The notes under the pieces are model-generated. The model ran no database searches. It saw nothing but the letters and a program-made list of their open reading frames with translations, and was not told where the DNA came from. The position numbers and the translations under genes were made by a program. From NCBI RefSeq assembly GCF_016406085.1, contig NZ_JAEHFJ010000013.1, positions 1 to 64,000 on the forward strand: DNA of 64,000 bases, in the 5' to 3' direction. Positions 8,501 to 15,301 of this stretch are shown in pieces; the first letter of the stretch is position 1, and each line of letters opens with the position of its first letter. The DNA comes from Aureibaculum flavum (GTDB taxonomy: Bacteria; Bacteroidota; Bacteroidia; Flavobacteriales; Flavobacteriaceae).

Positions 8501-8600
8501 TGGAAATAACAACACATCGCAGAATACAGCTCAAGGGTTTGATTTTGGGAATTATCCAACAGTTAAGTCTTTTAATTTTAGTCTTAATATTAAATTTTAA
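5547..8600 (+). CDS. SusC-family TonB-dependent outer-membrane transporter (pair 1)
   Basis: A 1017-residue SusC/RagA-type transporter. In order: signal peptide (cleavage near AMANAQQ), carboxypeptidase-D-like regulatory domain (VTGKVTAADDGMPLPGVNISVKG), a TonB-box-like segment (DEVVVVGYGTRKK), plug domain (about 115-235, with VVDGF and IESMEVLKDASATAIYGSRGSNG) and a 22-strand beta-barrel ending in aromatic F (SLNIKF). It works with the SusD lipoprotein encoded 27 bases downstream to take up oligosaccharides. The operator array upstream suggests co-regulation with the alginate operons. The GH88 hydrolase downstream suggests a ligand carrying an unsaturated uronate. The exact glycan cannot be read from sequence. 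Confidence 0.93.
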   Translation: MMKNKVKLVRAYLLTFLLFTAAMANAQQKSVTGKVTAADDGMPLPGVNISVKGSTTGASTDFDGLYSIDVSGNDAVLIYSFIGFVTQEVPVGSQSEINVILQADNNELDEVVVVGYGTRKKSDITGAVSSVKSEELTAFPVASAEQALQGRAAGVVVQSNNGGEPGAPINIKIRGNTSINASSSPLIVVDGFVGASMPQANDIESMEVLKDASATAIYGSRGSNGVVLVTTKKGKSGRLNVELNTSYAVQNVSNRLDLLNANEFTDYQNQVRANNGVSSSYPQGTADTDWQDLIYSTGSTQNHQLSFSGGSDKINFYASTNYFKQDGIIINSDYIKLSFLSNIDAQVTDKLKLGMNLSGNRSTKNGASTKSDGSVSAGGDDIITLAMRYAPDQPVYNDDGSYNFGNTVGDPVDNPYAIAKERIDETKADNFRANFYANYDIIENLTFKTTFGFSTDNSTNGIYLPKVLTQTAGGDGGRAIVETDKKTSVLSENYLTYNTELGKGNLTLLAGYSYQKTVSENFYSEATGFITDAFSYYGLGSATNVLQPDSSISTVEIQSQFGRVNYDYDDKYLLTATVRRDGASNFAANEKYAIFPSAAIGWKMSNESFLKDSETISNLKLRASYGVTGNPSIGAYESLARFETLYASSNGETVSAITPEQPENPDLKWESSYQTNIGVDLGFLNNRFTLSLDYYNIDTKDLILTDNSITEYLGYTGDDILANVGEINNKGFEIALSTRNISTDNFRWTTDFNWATNKNEVVQLVNNADLFYNAAPSYFSHDRSYVLRVGEEVGLFWGYDYAGVFQGGSAPTGTATLSGGVAGDPLFVDQDSSGDITEADRTTIGNPNADYTFGITNNFTYKNFDMSIFFQGSQGGDIFNMTNVQLTNGDANTTRDYFNSAWTSSNTDTNTPRVGNNSNREISSRFVEDGSYVRLKNIAVGYNLPSDVIEKLGMENIRLSFSAQNLLTFTNYSGLDPEVSYFGRGGNNNTSQNTAQGFDFGNYPTVKSFNFSLNIKF

Positions 8601-8627
8601 TTATAACTCAAAAAAACAATATATAAT

Positions 8628-10166
8628 ATGAAAACATATAAATATTTATTCTTATTGATAGGTCTATCAATAATAAGTTGCTCAGACTTAGAAGAAGAGC
8701 CTATAGGGTTATTAGCTCCAGATGGTTTCTTTAAAAACACAACGAACATACAAACAGCCGTAGATGGTTCTTTAACACATGCTATTAATGAAAAATTTTG
8801 GGGAAGAAAACTCTCTATAGCTTTAATGTTAAGATCTGATATGGTAAGTCTTGCTTCTAACGAAACAAGAAGAGTTGAGATGAATGAGTTCACTACTTTA
8901 GGTAGTAATGGAATGATTAGTGAATTTTGGCCAAAAACTTATGAAGGAATTGCCGCCGCTAATCAAGCCATTGCAGGAGCAGAAGATGTTGATGTAGCTG
9001 ATGATATTAAAAACCCGATAACTGCACAAGCTTATTTTTCAAGGGCATTTTATTATTTTCATTTGGTTAGATTATTTGGAGACGTTCCTTACATTGATGC
9101 ACCAATTACAGATGTAGACGCAGCTACTTCTATAAGCAGAACACCTAAAGCTGAAGTTTATGCGAATATTATTGCAGATTTAGAGTATGCGAAAACATGG
9201 TTACCAAATACACAAACATCAAGAGCCACACCTTCTAAAGCAGCTGCAAGTGCTTATTTAGCTTTAGTGTATTTAACAATGGAAAATTGGCAAAAAGCTT
9301 ATGACGAAGCTAAAGAAGTTATTGACAATGCAGGTACATATGACTTAGCATTAGATTCAAATTTTCAAAATTTATTTAATGCAGAAGTAATCGATGGTTC
9401 GAAAGAACCAATATTTGCATTGGATTATAATAATTTTGAAGCTCCTGATAATGCTTACGATCAAATTGCTCCAATGGCAGGTATAAGAGGTGATGATAGA
9501 AATTTAGGTGGTGGATGGTCTGTTGCAGTTCCTACACTAGAGGTTTACACTACATGGGATGCGGGCGATTACAGAAGAGCAGTAAGTATGGATGATGAAG
9601 CTTCTATAAATGGTACAATTGTACCTTATACTCAATTTGACGTTAGTGGACATCAGTTTGCAAAAAACAATCCATATGTTGGAAAATACGCACGTTATCC
9701 TGGTCTTTTTGCTCGTGCAAATGCAAGAGCAACAAGTCATAATTATTCTATGATTCGTTATGCAGAAGTGTTGTTGATTGCGGCAGAAGCGGCAGTAGAA
9801 TTAGGAGATAATGCCTCTGCACTTACCTATATCAATAAAGTAAGAGAAAGAGCAAGAATGGGTGGTGCAACTAAAACTGGTGCAGATTCAGAGTACACTT
9901 TTGCTCCTAGTGCAACGCCAGCAGACCTTACAGGAACTGTTACTGTTGCCGATGTGTTAGAAGAACGTAAATTAGAGTTTGCTTTTGAAGGCATAAGATG
10001 GTATGATATTGCTAGAAGAAAAATGGGAGGGGCACCATACAATGTATTTGATGCTTCTGGTTTAGAAGGAGCCAAACCAGATTTTTCTGCAGATGATTAT
10101 TTATTACCCTTACCTGAAGATGAGTTAGAGAGAAATCCTAATTTAACTCAGAATCCAGGGTACTAA
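8628..10166 (+). CDS. SusD/RagB-family surface glycan-binding lipoprotein (pair 1)
   Basis: A 512-residue SusD homologue with a lipoprotein signal (LSIISCSD, Cys at about 19). It has helical TPR-type repeats, an N-terminal SusD-like region and the usual C-terminal end with LPLPEDELERNPNLTQNPGY. The motifs RAEVLLIAAEA-like (IRYAEVLLIAAEA) and ERKLEFAFEGIRWYDIARR are typical of the family. It caps the SusC partner encoded immediately upstream. A strong terminator at 10204-10243 ends the pair. Family certain; the ligand is unknown, with a uronate-containing glycan being the best guess from context. Confidence 0.93.
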   Translation: MKTYKYLFLLIGLSIISCSDLEEEPIGLLAPDGFFKNTTNIQTAVDGSLTHAINEKFWGRKLSIALMLRSDMVSLASNETRRVEMNEFTTLGSNGMISEFWPKTYEGIAAANQAIAGAEDVDVADDIKNPITAQAYFSRAFYYFHLVRLFGDVPYIDAPITDVDAATSISRTPKAEVYANIIADLEYAKTWLPNTQTSRATPSKAAASAYLALVYLTMENWQKAYDEAKEVIDNAGTYDLALDSNFQNLFNAEVIDGSKEPIFALDYNNFEAPDNAYDQIAPMAGIRGDDRNLGGGWSVAVPTLEVYTTWDAGDYRRAVSMDDEASINGTIVPYTQFDVSGHQFAKNNPYVGKYARYPGLFARANARATSHNYSMIRYAEVLLIAAEAAVELGDNASALTYINKVRERARMGGATKTGADSEYTFAPSATPADLTGTVTVADVLEERKLEFAFEGIRWYDIARRKMGGAPYNVFDASGLEGAKPDFSADDYLLPLPEDELERNPNLTQNPGY

Positions 10167-10203
10167 GATTAGAATAAAATATATTATTTGAGTTAGTTGA
10201 ATT

Positions 10204-10244
10204 AAAGGCGTATTTACTTGAAAAAGTAATACGCCTTTTTTTAT
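10204..10244 (+). terminator. Terminator after SusCD pair 1
   Basis: A long stem pairs AAAGGCGTA..TTACTT with AAGTAATACGCCTTT around a GAAA loop, followed by a T-run. It separates susCD1 from the GH88 gene, so the latter is either read through or has its own promoter. Confidence 0.88.
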
Positions 10245-10325
10245 TGCCTAAAATTTAGTTACATTTATTTGAAATTTCTACAGAAATCAGCTCTTTAATC
10301 TAATAATTTACAAATCAATTAATAT

Positions 10326-11528
10326 ATGAACATGCCCCTAAAGAAAGCTAAATTTTTAATAATTATAAAATTATTGATCTGTACAACCTTACTATTTACC
10401 TCTTGTAAAAATCCCACAAAAGAGAAAAATAATGAACAGATAACTACAGACTCATTATTAACCCTACGTTATCAAAAAATAGTAAACTATCCTGTTAAAG
10501 ACGATGCATTTCCTAGAAGCATGGATACTACTTCCAAAGAAGTTAGACTAGTGAAATCTAATGATTGGACGAGTGGATTTTATCCTGGAAACTTATGGCA
10601 ACTTTATAAATTAACAAATCAAAATGTCTTTAAAGAAAAAGCCAGTGAATGGACTACCTATATGGAAGACCAAAAAATGAATGCAGGGACCCATGATATG
10701 GGGTTTAAAATGTATTGCAGCTTTGGTGAAGGATATGAAGTAACCAACAATGAGCATTACAAAGATATTCTCATTACAAGTGCTAAAACACTAGCAACAC
10801 GCTTCAATAAAAACGTTGGTGCATTACGATCATGGGATTTCAACAAAGACATTTGGGAGTTTCCGGTAATCATAGATAATATGATGAACTTAGAATTGCT
10901 ATTTGAAGCTACTAAAATGTCTGGTGATAGCATATACCACAAAATAGCAGTAAAACATGCTAATACTACCTTAAAAAATCAATTTAGAGCAGACAATAGT
11001 GTTAATCACGTAGTTGTTTATGATACCATTAATGGCAATGTGAAAATGAAAGTTACGCACCAAGGTTTCAACGATGACTCATCTTGGGCAAGAGGTCAAA
11101 GTTGGGCAATTTATGGATTTACTATGGCATATAGATACACTAAAGATCCAGCCTATTTGGCACAGGCAGAAGCTACAGCAACGTTTTTTATGGAACATCC
11201 TAATTTACCCGAAGATGGTATCCCATATTGGGATTTTAACCATCCTGATATACCAAATGTTCCTAGAGATGCTTCTGCAGCAACTATTTTTGCATCGGCC
11301 CTATTTGAAATGTATAATTTTACTAAGAATGAGGTCTATCTCGATTTTTCGAATAAAATTTTAGCTAATTTACAGACTTCTAATTATATTTTAGATAAAG
11401 ATATTGAGGCACCATTTATTCTAAATCACAGCACTGGAAACGGCCCAAAAAATGATGAAATGGATGTCCCTATAAATTATGCCGACTATTATTTCTTAGA
11501 AGCTCTTTTACGAAAAAATGAATTTTAA
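10326..11528 (+). CDS. GH88 unsaturated uronyl hydrolase, lipoprotein
   Basis: A 400-residue glycoside hydrolase family 88 protein that would remove a terminal 4,5-unsaturated uronate left by a polysaccharide lyase. It has a lipobox with Cys at 27 (LFTSCK). Two aspartates match the family's catalytic pair: D124 in HDMGF and D184 in IIDNMMNLELL. The DDSSWARGQSWAIYG, GIPYWDF and PRDASAA motifs are typical of the alpha/alpha-barrel. It follows susCD1 with a terminator in between. GH88 enzymes normally act on glycosaminoglycan, ulvan or similar unsaturated oligomers; alginate degradation usually uses PL15/PL17 exolyases instead. Its position behind an alginate-type operator is therefore noteworthy. 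GH105 is a less likely alternative. Confidence 0.88.
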   Translation: MNMPLKKAKFLIIIKLLICTTLLFTSCKNPTKEKNNEQITTDSLLTLRYQKIVNYPVKDDAFPRSMDTTSKEVRLVKSNDWTSGFYPGNLWQLYKLTNQNVFKEKASEWTTYMEDQKMNAGTHDMGFKMYCSFGEGYEVTNNEHYKDILITSAKTLATRFNKNVGALRSWDFNKDIWEFPVIIDNMMNLELLFEATKMSGDSIYHKIAVKHANTTLKNQFRADNSVNHVVVYDTINGNVKMKVTHQGFNDDSSWARGQSWAIYGFTMAYRYTKDPAYLAQAEATATFFMEHPNLPEDGIPYWDFNHPDIPNVPRDASAATIFASALFEMYNFTKNEVYLDFSNKILANLQTSNYILDKDIEAPFILNHSTGNGPKNDEMDVPINYADYYFLEALLRKNEF

Positions 11529-11549
11529 TTGGAACTTTAGAACAAAATA

Positions 11550-11584
11550 AAGACCTCACAAGTTTATAACTCATGAGGTCTTTT
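11550..11584. terminator. Bidirectional terminator between GH88 and KDPG aldolase
   Basis: AAGACCTCA pairs with TGAGGTCTT, flanked by A and T runs. It lies between two convergent genes and can serve both. Confidence 0.8.
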
Positions 11585-11608
11585 ATATTCTATCTATGGT
11601 AAATAAAA

Positions 11609-12277
11609 CTATTTTCTTATTTTTTTAATAAGTGCTAAAGCTGCTTTTACATCTTTCTCTAATTTTGCATAATCTTTATTTGCTATAATGTCCTTTGAAA
11701 TTAACTGAGACCCCATACCAACACAAGTTACACCTGCATTAAACCATCCAGACAAATTCTCTTCCGTTGGAGACACTCCACCTGTAGGCATAACACTTGT
11801 CCAAGGTTGAGGACCTTTTACACCCTTAACAAATTGAGGACCGTAAATATCGCCAGGGAATAATTTAACAATCTCACAACCTAATTCTTCCGCTCTAGTA
11901 ATTTCAGTTAACGTACCACAACCTGGTGACCATAATACTTTTCTTCTATTACACACAATCGCGATATCCTCTCTTAAAACTGGAGTAACTATAAAATTAG
12001 CTCCTAATTGCATATACAATGAGGCTGCTCCGGCATCAGTTACTGACCCCACACCCATTATCATTCCAGGAAGTTCCTTGATAGCGTATTTCGTTAATTC
12101 ACCAAAAACTTCATGAGCAAAATCACCTCTTGATGTAAATTCCATCAGTCTTGCACCACCATCATAACATGCTTTTAATACTTTTTTACTTAATTCAATG
12201 TCGTTATGAAAAAATAAAGGAATCATTCCTGTTTCTTTCATCGCTTGAGCTACTTCTAATCTTGAAAATTGTGCCAT
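11609..12277 (-). CDS. eda: 2-dehydro-3-deoxy-phosphogluconate (KDPG) aldolase
   Basis: A 222-residue class I aldolase splitting KDPG into pyruvate and glyceraldehyde-3-phosphate, the last step of the alginate and hexuronate route. Key residues are visible: Glu46 in MEFTSRG, the PVLRED segment, SPGCGTLTEI and the Schiff-base lysine K138 in EIVKLFPG. It is the distal gene of the minus-strand KDG operon (kdgK, YhcH-like, phosphofructokinase, aldolase). A 127-base gap with a repeat-type hairpin separates it from the phosphofructokinase gene. It is probably controlled with the operon by the divergent LacI regulator. Confidence 0.92.
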   Translation of the reverse strand: MAQFSRLEVAQAMKETGMIPLFFHNDIELSKKVLKACYDGGARLMEFTSRGDFAHEVFGELTKYAIKELPGMIMGVGSVTDAGAASLYMQLGANFIVTPVLREDIAIVCNRRKVLWSPGCGTLTEITRAEELGCEIVKLFPGDIYGPQFVKGVKGPQPWTSVMPTGGVSPTEENLSGWFNAGVTCVGMGSQLISKDIIANKDYAKLEKDVKAALALIKKIRK

Positions 12278-12300
12278 TTTATTTGATATTTAATCGTTTG

Positions 12301-12336
12301 TTCTCGATACACCATACCGCTGGCATGGCTCTCGAA
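12301..12336. repeat. REP-like intergenic hairpin
   Basis: TTCTCGATACACCATACC can pair imperfectly with GGCATGGCTCTCGAA around a short loop. On the minus strand this reads as the TTCGAG...TCGAGAA type of interspersed hairpin that I recall as common in flavobacterial intergenic regions. It lies inside the KDG operon, where it could stabilise or trim the transcript; that effect is speculation. Confidence 0.5.
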
Positions 12337-12404
12337 CTGACGATGATTGTTAATTTATGTAATTTTATGTTTTATTTTTATTGCAATTTATACTTTACAG
12401 TTCT

Positions 12405-13622
12405 TTACTTCCAGTTTAATATTTTCTTAAAATCATACGCTTCTGGATTAGATACATATTTTTTTGCTTTTTTATAATCCCTTTCATGAATATAGAAAAG
12501 GTTATTAATAAATAGTTGTGCCATATCAGAATCAATATTGACCAACCTTGGAGGAATTTTACCATTTTCATCTTCAAAATCTTTCAAAAATAAGGGTGTA
12601 ATATCTCCTCTAGAATTTGCACTTACAATACAACCAGTTATCCCCTGATCAAATAATTTTTTTACGCCAATTCCTAACAAGGAACAAAGCGTTAAATCAA
12701 ATGCAATAGGATTACAACATCGTAATTCATAACCCAGTTCAACAGGTCTTGACTTCACTTCCAACCCAATCTCTTTCAGTTTAACTTGTAATAGATAATT
12801 GAATATATGTGACTTACTTACATTACCCAATTCTGGATGTCCATGAGCATCATAGGTAAAGTTAATTCCTGAGTTAATGATTTCTTTTTCATCCATAAAA
12901 TGAAAAACACCTTCACTAACCAGTGCAACACCATATTCAACTCCCTTTATTTTAGATTTCACAATTGATGAAATAATCATATTGATTATCTTATCGAACG
13001 TAATAGTTGTTTTATTAAACATTTCCGGAATAATCATCATTGGAAAATGGCATGCTGAAGCAATACCAAAAGCCAAATGACCCGCTGAACGTCCCATTGT
13101 CGAAAGTACAAACCAATTTTGACTTGTTCTTGCATCTTCATAAACCGTATTTCCAATCCGAACCCCTTCATCTTTTGCTGTATGAAACCCAAATGTTGGA
13201 TTTCTATCAGGAAGTGGTAAATCGTTATCTATTGTTTTAGGAACGTGAATATGAGCAACTGTTAAATTTTGTGTTTGAAGATATTTGGTTAATCTATTGG
13301 CGGTAGATGCTGTGTCATCACCACCAATAGTAACCAATAATTTTACATTATTCTTTTCAAAAAAATCTGCTTTAAAATCGCTGTCTTTAGGTTTAAATCT
13401 ACTCATTATTAAAGTAGAACCACCACGACTAAAAATGCGATCAGCATGATGAAAATCAAAAACTTTTACCTCTGGATTTTCAGACAATAGGCCTTGATAA
13501 CCATGATGTACACCAATAACCTTATATCCGTCTTTTAAAAACGTTTTGGCTAAAGTACTTATTACCGTATTTATACCAGGAGCCGGACCACCACCACAAA
13601 TAATTGCTATTGATTTTTCCAT
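12405..13622 (-). CDS. 6-phosphofructokinase, PPi-type signature
   Basis: A 405-residue phosphofructokinase-superfamily enzyme, longer than the 320-residue E. coli PfkA. The N-terminus has the GGGPAPGIN phosphate loop. Two positions diagnose the phosphoryl donor: GGDD at 100-103 (Asp where ATP enzymes have Gly) and PKTIDND at 128-134 (Lys where ATP enzymes have Gly). Both are the pyrophosphate-dependent state, implying a reversible fructose-6-phosphate/fructose-1,6-bisphosphate reaction. It sits between the YhcH-like protein and KDPG aldolase. Growth on alginate yields triose-phosphate and pyruvate, so a reversible enzyme could run in the gluconeogenic direction. The donor is inferred from these residues only. 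Confidence 0.85.
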   Translation of the reverse strand: MEKSIAIICGGGPAPGINTVISTLAKTFLKDGYKVIGVHHGYQGLLSENPEVKVFDFHHADRIFSRGGSTLIMSRFKPKDSDFKADFFEKNNVKLLVTIGGDDTASTANRLTKYLQTQNLTVAHIHVPKTIDNDLPLPDRNPTFGFHTAKDEGVRIGNTVYEDARTSQNWFVLSTMGRSAGHLAFGIASACHFPMMIIPEMFNKTTITFDKIINMIISSIVKSKIKGVEYGVALVSEGVFHFMDEKEIINSGINFTYDAHGHPELGNVSKSHIFNYLLQVKLKEIGLEVKSRPVELGYELRCCNPIAFDLTLCSLLGIGVKKLFDQGITGCIVSANSRGDITPLFLKDFEDENGKIPPRLVNIDSDMAQLFINNLFYIHERDYKKAKKYVSNPEAYDFKKILNWK

Positions 13623-13649
13623 TTTATAATTTCATAAAACTATAAAGAT

Positions 13650-14099
13650 TTAAATTTTGACTTTAAAAATCAGCTTTTTTATTTCACCATTTCCTATCAT
13701 GGGTGCGTGAACATCTTCAGGATAAAAAATTGCAAACTGATTATTTGTCAATTGAAAAGACATATCAGGTTCATCTTTAAAAAAACGTACATCCTTCTCT
13801 GGGTTATATTCTCCATTTGGAATTACACATTTCTCTCTTGGTTTCCAAGCAATAGTTTCTAAACCATTTACACAGATTTGGATGTCGATATTTGCATCAT
13901 GACACTCAAATTTTTCTAAACTGGTCTCTTTGGTTTTTCCATTACCATTACTCACAATGAGTTTTAAACCTTCTGCTATTTCGAATTTTCCTTCTTCAAG
14001 ATTTACTAAATCTTTTTGGTTGATATAATCAAATGCCTTTGCAAATAAGGGATGTAAACCACTATATTTATCAGCATTTTTAAGGGTATCTATGATCAT
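13650..14099 (-). CDS. YhcH/YjgK/YiaL-family protein (DUF386)
   Basis: A 149-residue cupin-like protein of the YhcH/YjgK/YiaL family (related to EbgC). Family features visible are the H-AN-D motif region (CHDANIDIQICVNGLE), a FFKDEPDM segment and the C-terminal FAIFYPEDVHAPMIG, with conserved His and Glu residues likely to bind a metal. Members occur in sialate, gulonate and other sugar-acid operons and are thought to help sugar isomerisation or ring opening, but the reaction is not settled. It lies 6 bases after kdgK and 27 bases before the phosphofructokinase, so it is part of the KDG operon. It is distinct from the KdgF cupin at 30046-30429. Confidence 0.82.
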   Translation of the reverse strand: MIIDTLKNADKYSGLHPLFAKAFDYINQKDLVNLEEGKFEIAEGLKLIVSNGNGKTKETSLEKFECHDANIDIQICVNGLETIAWKPREKCVIPNGEYNPEKDVRFFKDEPDMSFQLTNNQFAIFYPEDVHAPMIGNGEIKKLIFKVKI

Positions 14100-14105
14100 A
14101 ATTAG

Positions 14106-15146
14106 TTATCTAGCTACTCTACCTGAAGAATCTCCACCCATTAATTTCTTAACTTCATCAATACTTGATAAATTAGCATCTCCTTTTATGGTATGTTTTA
14201 AACAAGAAGCTGCAACAGCAAAATTCAATGCTTTTTGATCGTCTCCTTTATATTCTAATAAACCATAAATTAAACCTCCCATAAATGAATCACCTCCACC
14301 TACTCTATCAACAATATCAGTTATTTGATACTGTGGCGATTCAAACAATGTTGTGCCATCATATAAAACACCAGCCCATGTATTGTGTGAAGCAGAAATA
14401 GAACCTCTTAAGGTAGTAATTACCTTTTTAGCACGTGGGAATTTTTTTAACATTTGATCACAAACAGATAAAAATGCTTCACCTTTTACATGCTCTCCTT
14501 GAGTAGTAATATCAAGACCTTCTGGTTTAATACCAAAATGTTTTTCAGCATCTTCTTCATTACCTAAAATAATATCACAATATGAAGTTAATTCTGTCAT
14601 TATCGCCTCACGATCACCTCCATATTTCCATAATTTTTGACGATAATTTAAATCTGTTGAAATGGTAAGTCCCATTTCACTGGCAACTTTTACAGCTTCT
14701 AAACAAGCATCAGCAGCTCCTTGAGAAATTGCTGGCGTAATACCTGTCCAATGAAACCAATCTGACCCTTCAAAAACCTTGTGCCAATCAATCATACCAG
14801 GCTCAATTTCAGCTATTGCCGAATGTTGACGGTCATAAACCACTTTACTTCCTCTATTTACAGCACCAGTTTCTAAAAAGTAAATACCTAAACGATCACC
14901 ACCCCAAATAATATTCTCACAATTCACACCTCTTTTACGCATTTCCATCATGGCACATTCGCCAATATCATTTTTAGGTAAACGAGTAACAAAATCTACA
15001 GGCACACCATAATTAGCTAAGGAAACAGCTACGTTTGATTCACCACCTCCATAAATAACATCAAAAGAGTTTGCTTGTGAAAATCTTAAAAATCCGTGTG
15101 GAGCCAATCTTAACATGATTTCTCCAAAGGTTACAACTTTTTTCAT
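14106..15146 (-). CDS. kdgK: 2-dehydro-3-deoxygluconate (KDG) kinase
   Basis: A 346-residue PfkB-family sugar kinase that phosphorylates KDG to KDPG. N-terminal FGEIMLRLAPHG and GGGESNVAVSLA are typical of KDG kinases, and the C-terminal DRVGGGDSFMGGLIYGL carries the catalytic Asp and anion hole. It is the first gene of the operon, reading away from the LacI gene. Two LacI-type operator palindromes occupy the shared 155-base intergenic region, so repression by LacI and release by KDG or KDPG is the likely control. KDG reaches it from both the DEH branch and the glucuronate branch encoded in this window. Confidence 0.92.
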   Translation of the reverse strand: MKKVVTFGEIMLRLAPHGFLRFSQANSFDVIYGGGESNVAVSLANYGVPVDFVTRLPKNDIGECAMMEMRKRGVNCENIIWGGDRLGIYFLETGAVNRGSKVVYDRQHSAIAEIEPGMIDWHKVFEGSDWFHWTGITPAISQGAADACLEAVKVASEMGLTISTDLNYRQKLWKYGGDREAIMTELTSYCDIILGNEEDAEKHFGIKPEGLDITTQGEHVKGEAFLSVCDQMLKKFPRAKKVITTLRGSISASHNTWAGVLYDGTTLFESPQYQITDIVDRVGGGDSFMGGLIYGLLEYKGDDQKALNFAVAASCLKHTIKGDANLSSIDEVKKLMGGDSSGRVAR

Positions 15147-15176
15147 TTTTTTAAATTTAATTAGTATAATTTGAAC

Positions 15177-15196
15177 TTGCTTAAACGTTTAACCAA
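15177..15196. promoter_or_regulatory. LacI operator O1 (kdgK side)
   Basis: TTGCTTAAACGTTTAACCAA is a near-perfect palindrome centred on CG (15186/15187), 40 bases before the kdgK start codon. It is the imperfect twin of O2. Confidence 0.8.
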
Positions 15197-15237
15197 ATAT
15201 TTAAAATAAAATCAAAACCCTAGCAGTGACTAAAAAT

Positions 15238-15269
15238 TTTGATTATATAAACAAAAGGTATTACATTTG
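15238..15269 (+). promoter_or_regulatory. Promoter of the LacI gene
   Basis: TTTG at 15238-15241 and TACATTTG at 15262-15269 are separated by 20 bases, a full Bacteroidota promoter. Its -7 box overlaps operator O2, which fits autorepression. Confidence 0.75.
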
Positions 15270-15288
15270 CTTAAACGTTTAAGCAAAT
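15265..15288. promoter_or_regulatory. LacI operator O2 (lacI side)
   Basis: A perfect 24-bp palindrome with core GCTTAAACGTTTAAGC, centred on CG at 15276/15277. The centre-to-centre distance to O1 is exactly 90 bp. Confidence 0.85.
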
Positions 15289-15301
15289 ATATAAAATATT
15301 A

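Noticed and set aside
12151-12477. A 108-codon plus-strand frame between aldolase and phosphofructokinase
   Set aside because: It is antisense to two clear genes and crosses the REP-like hairpin; the composition is not protein-like.
13650-14099. Calling the 149-residue cupin-like protein KdgF
   Set aside because: It matches YhcH/YjgK/YiaL motifs, while the classic KdgF cupin signature is in the gene at 30046-30429.
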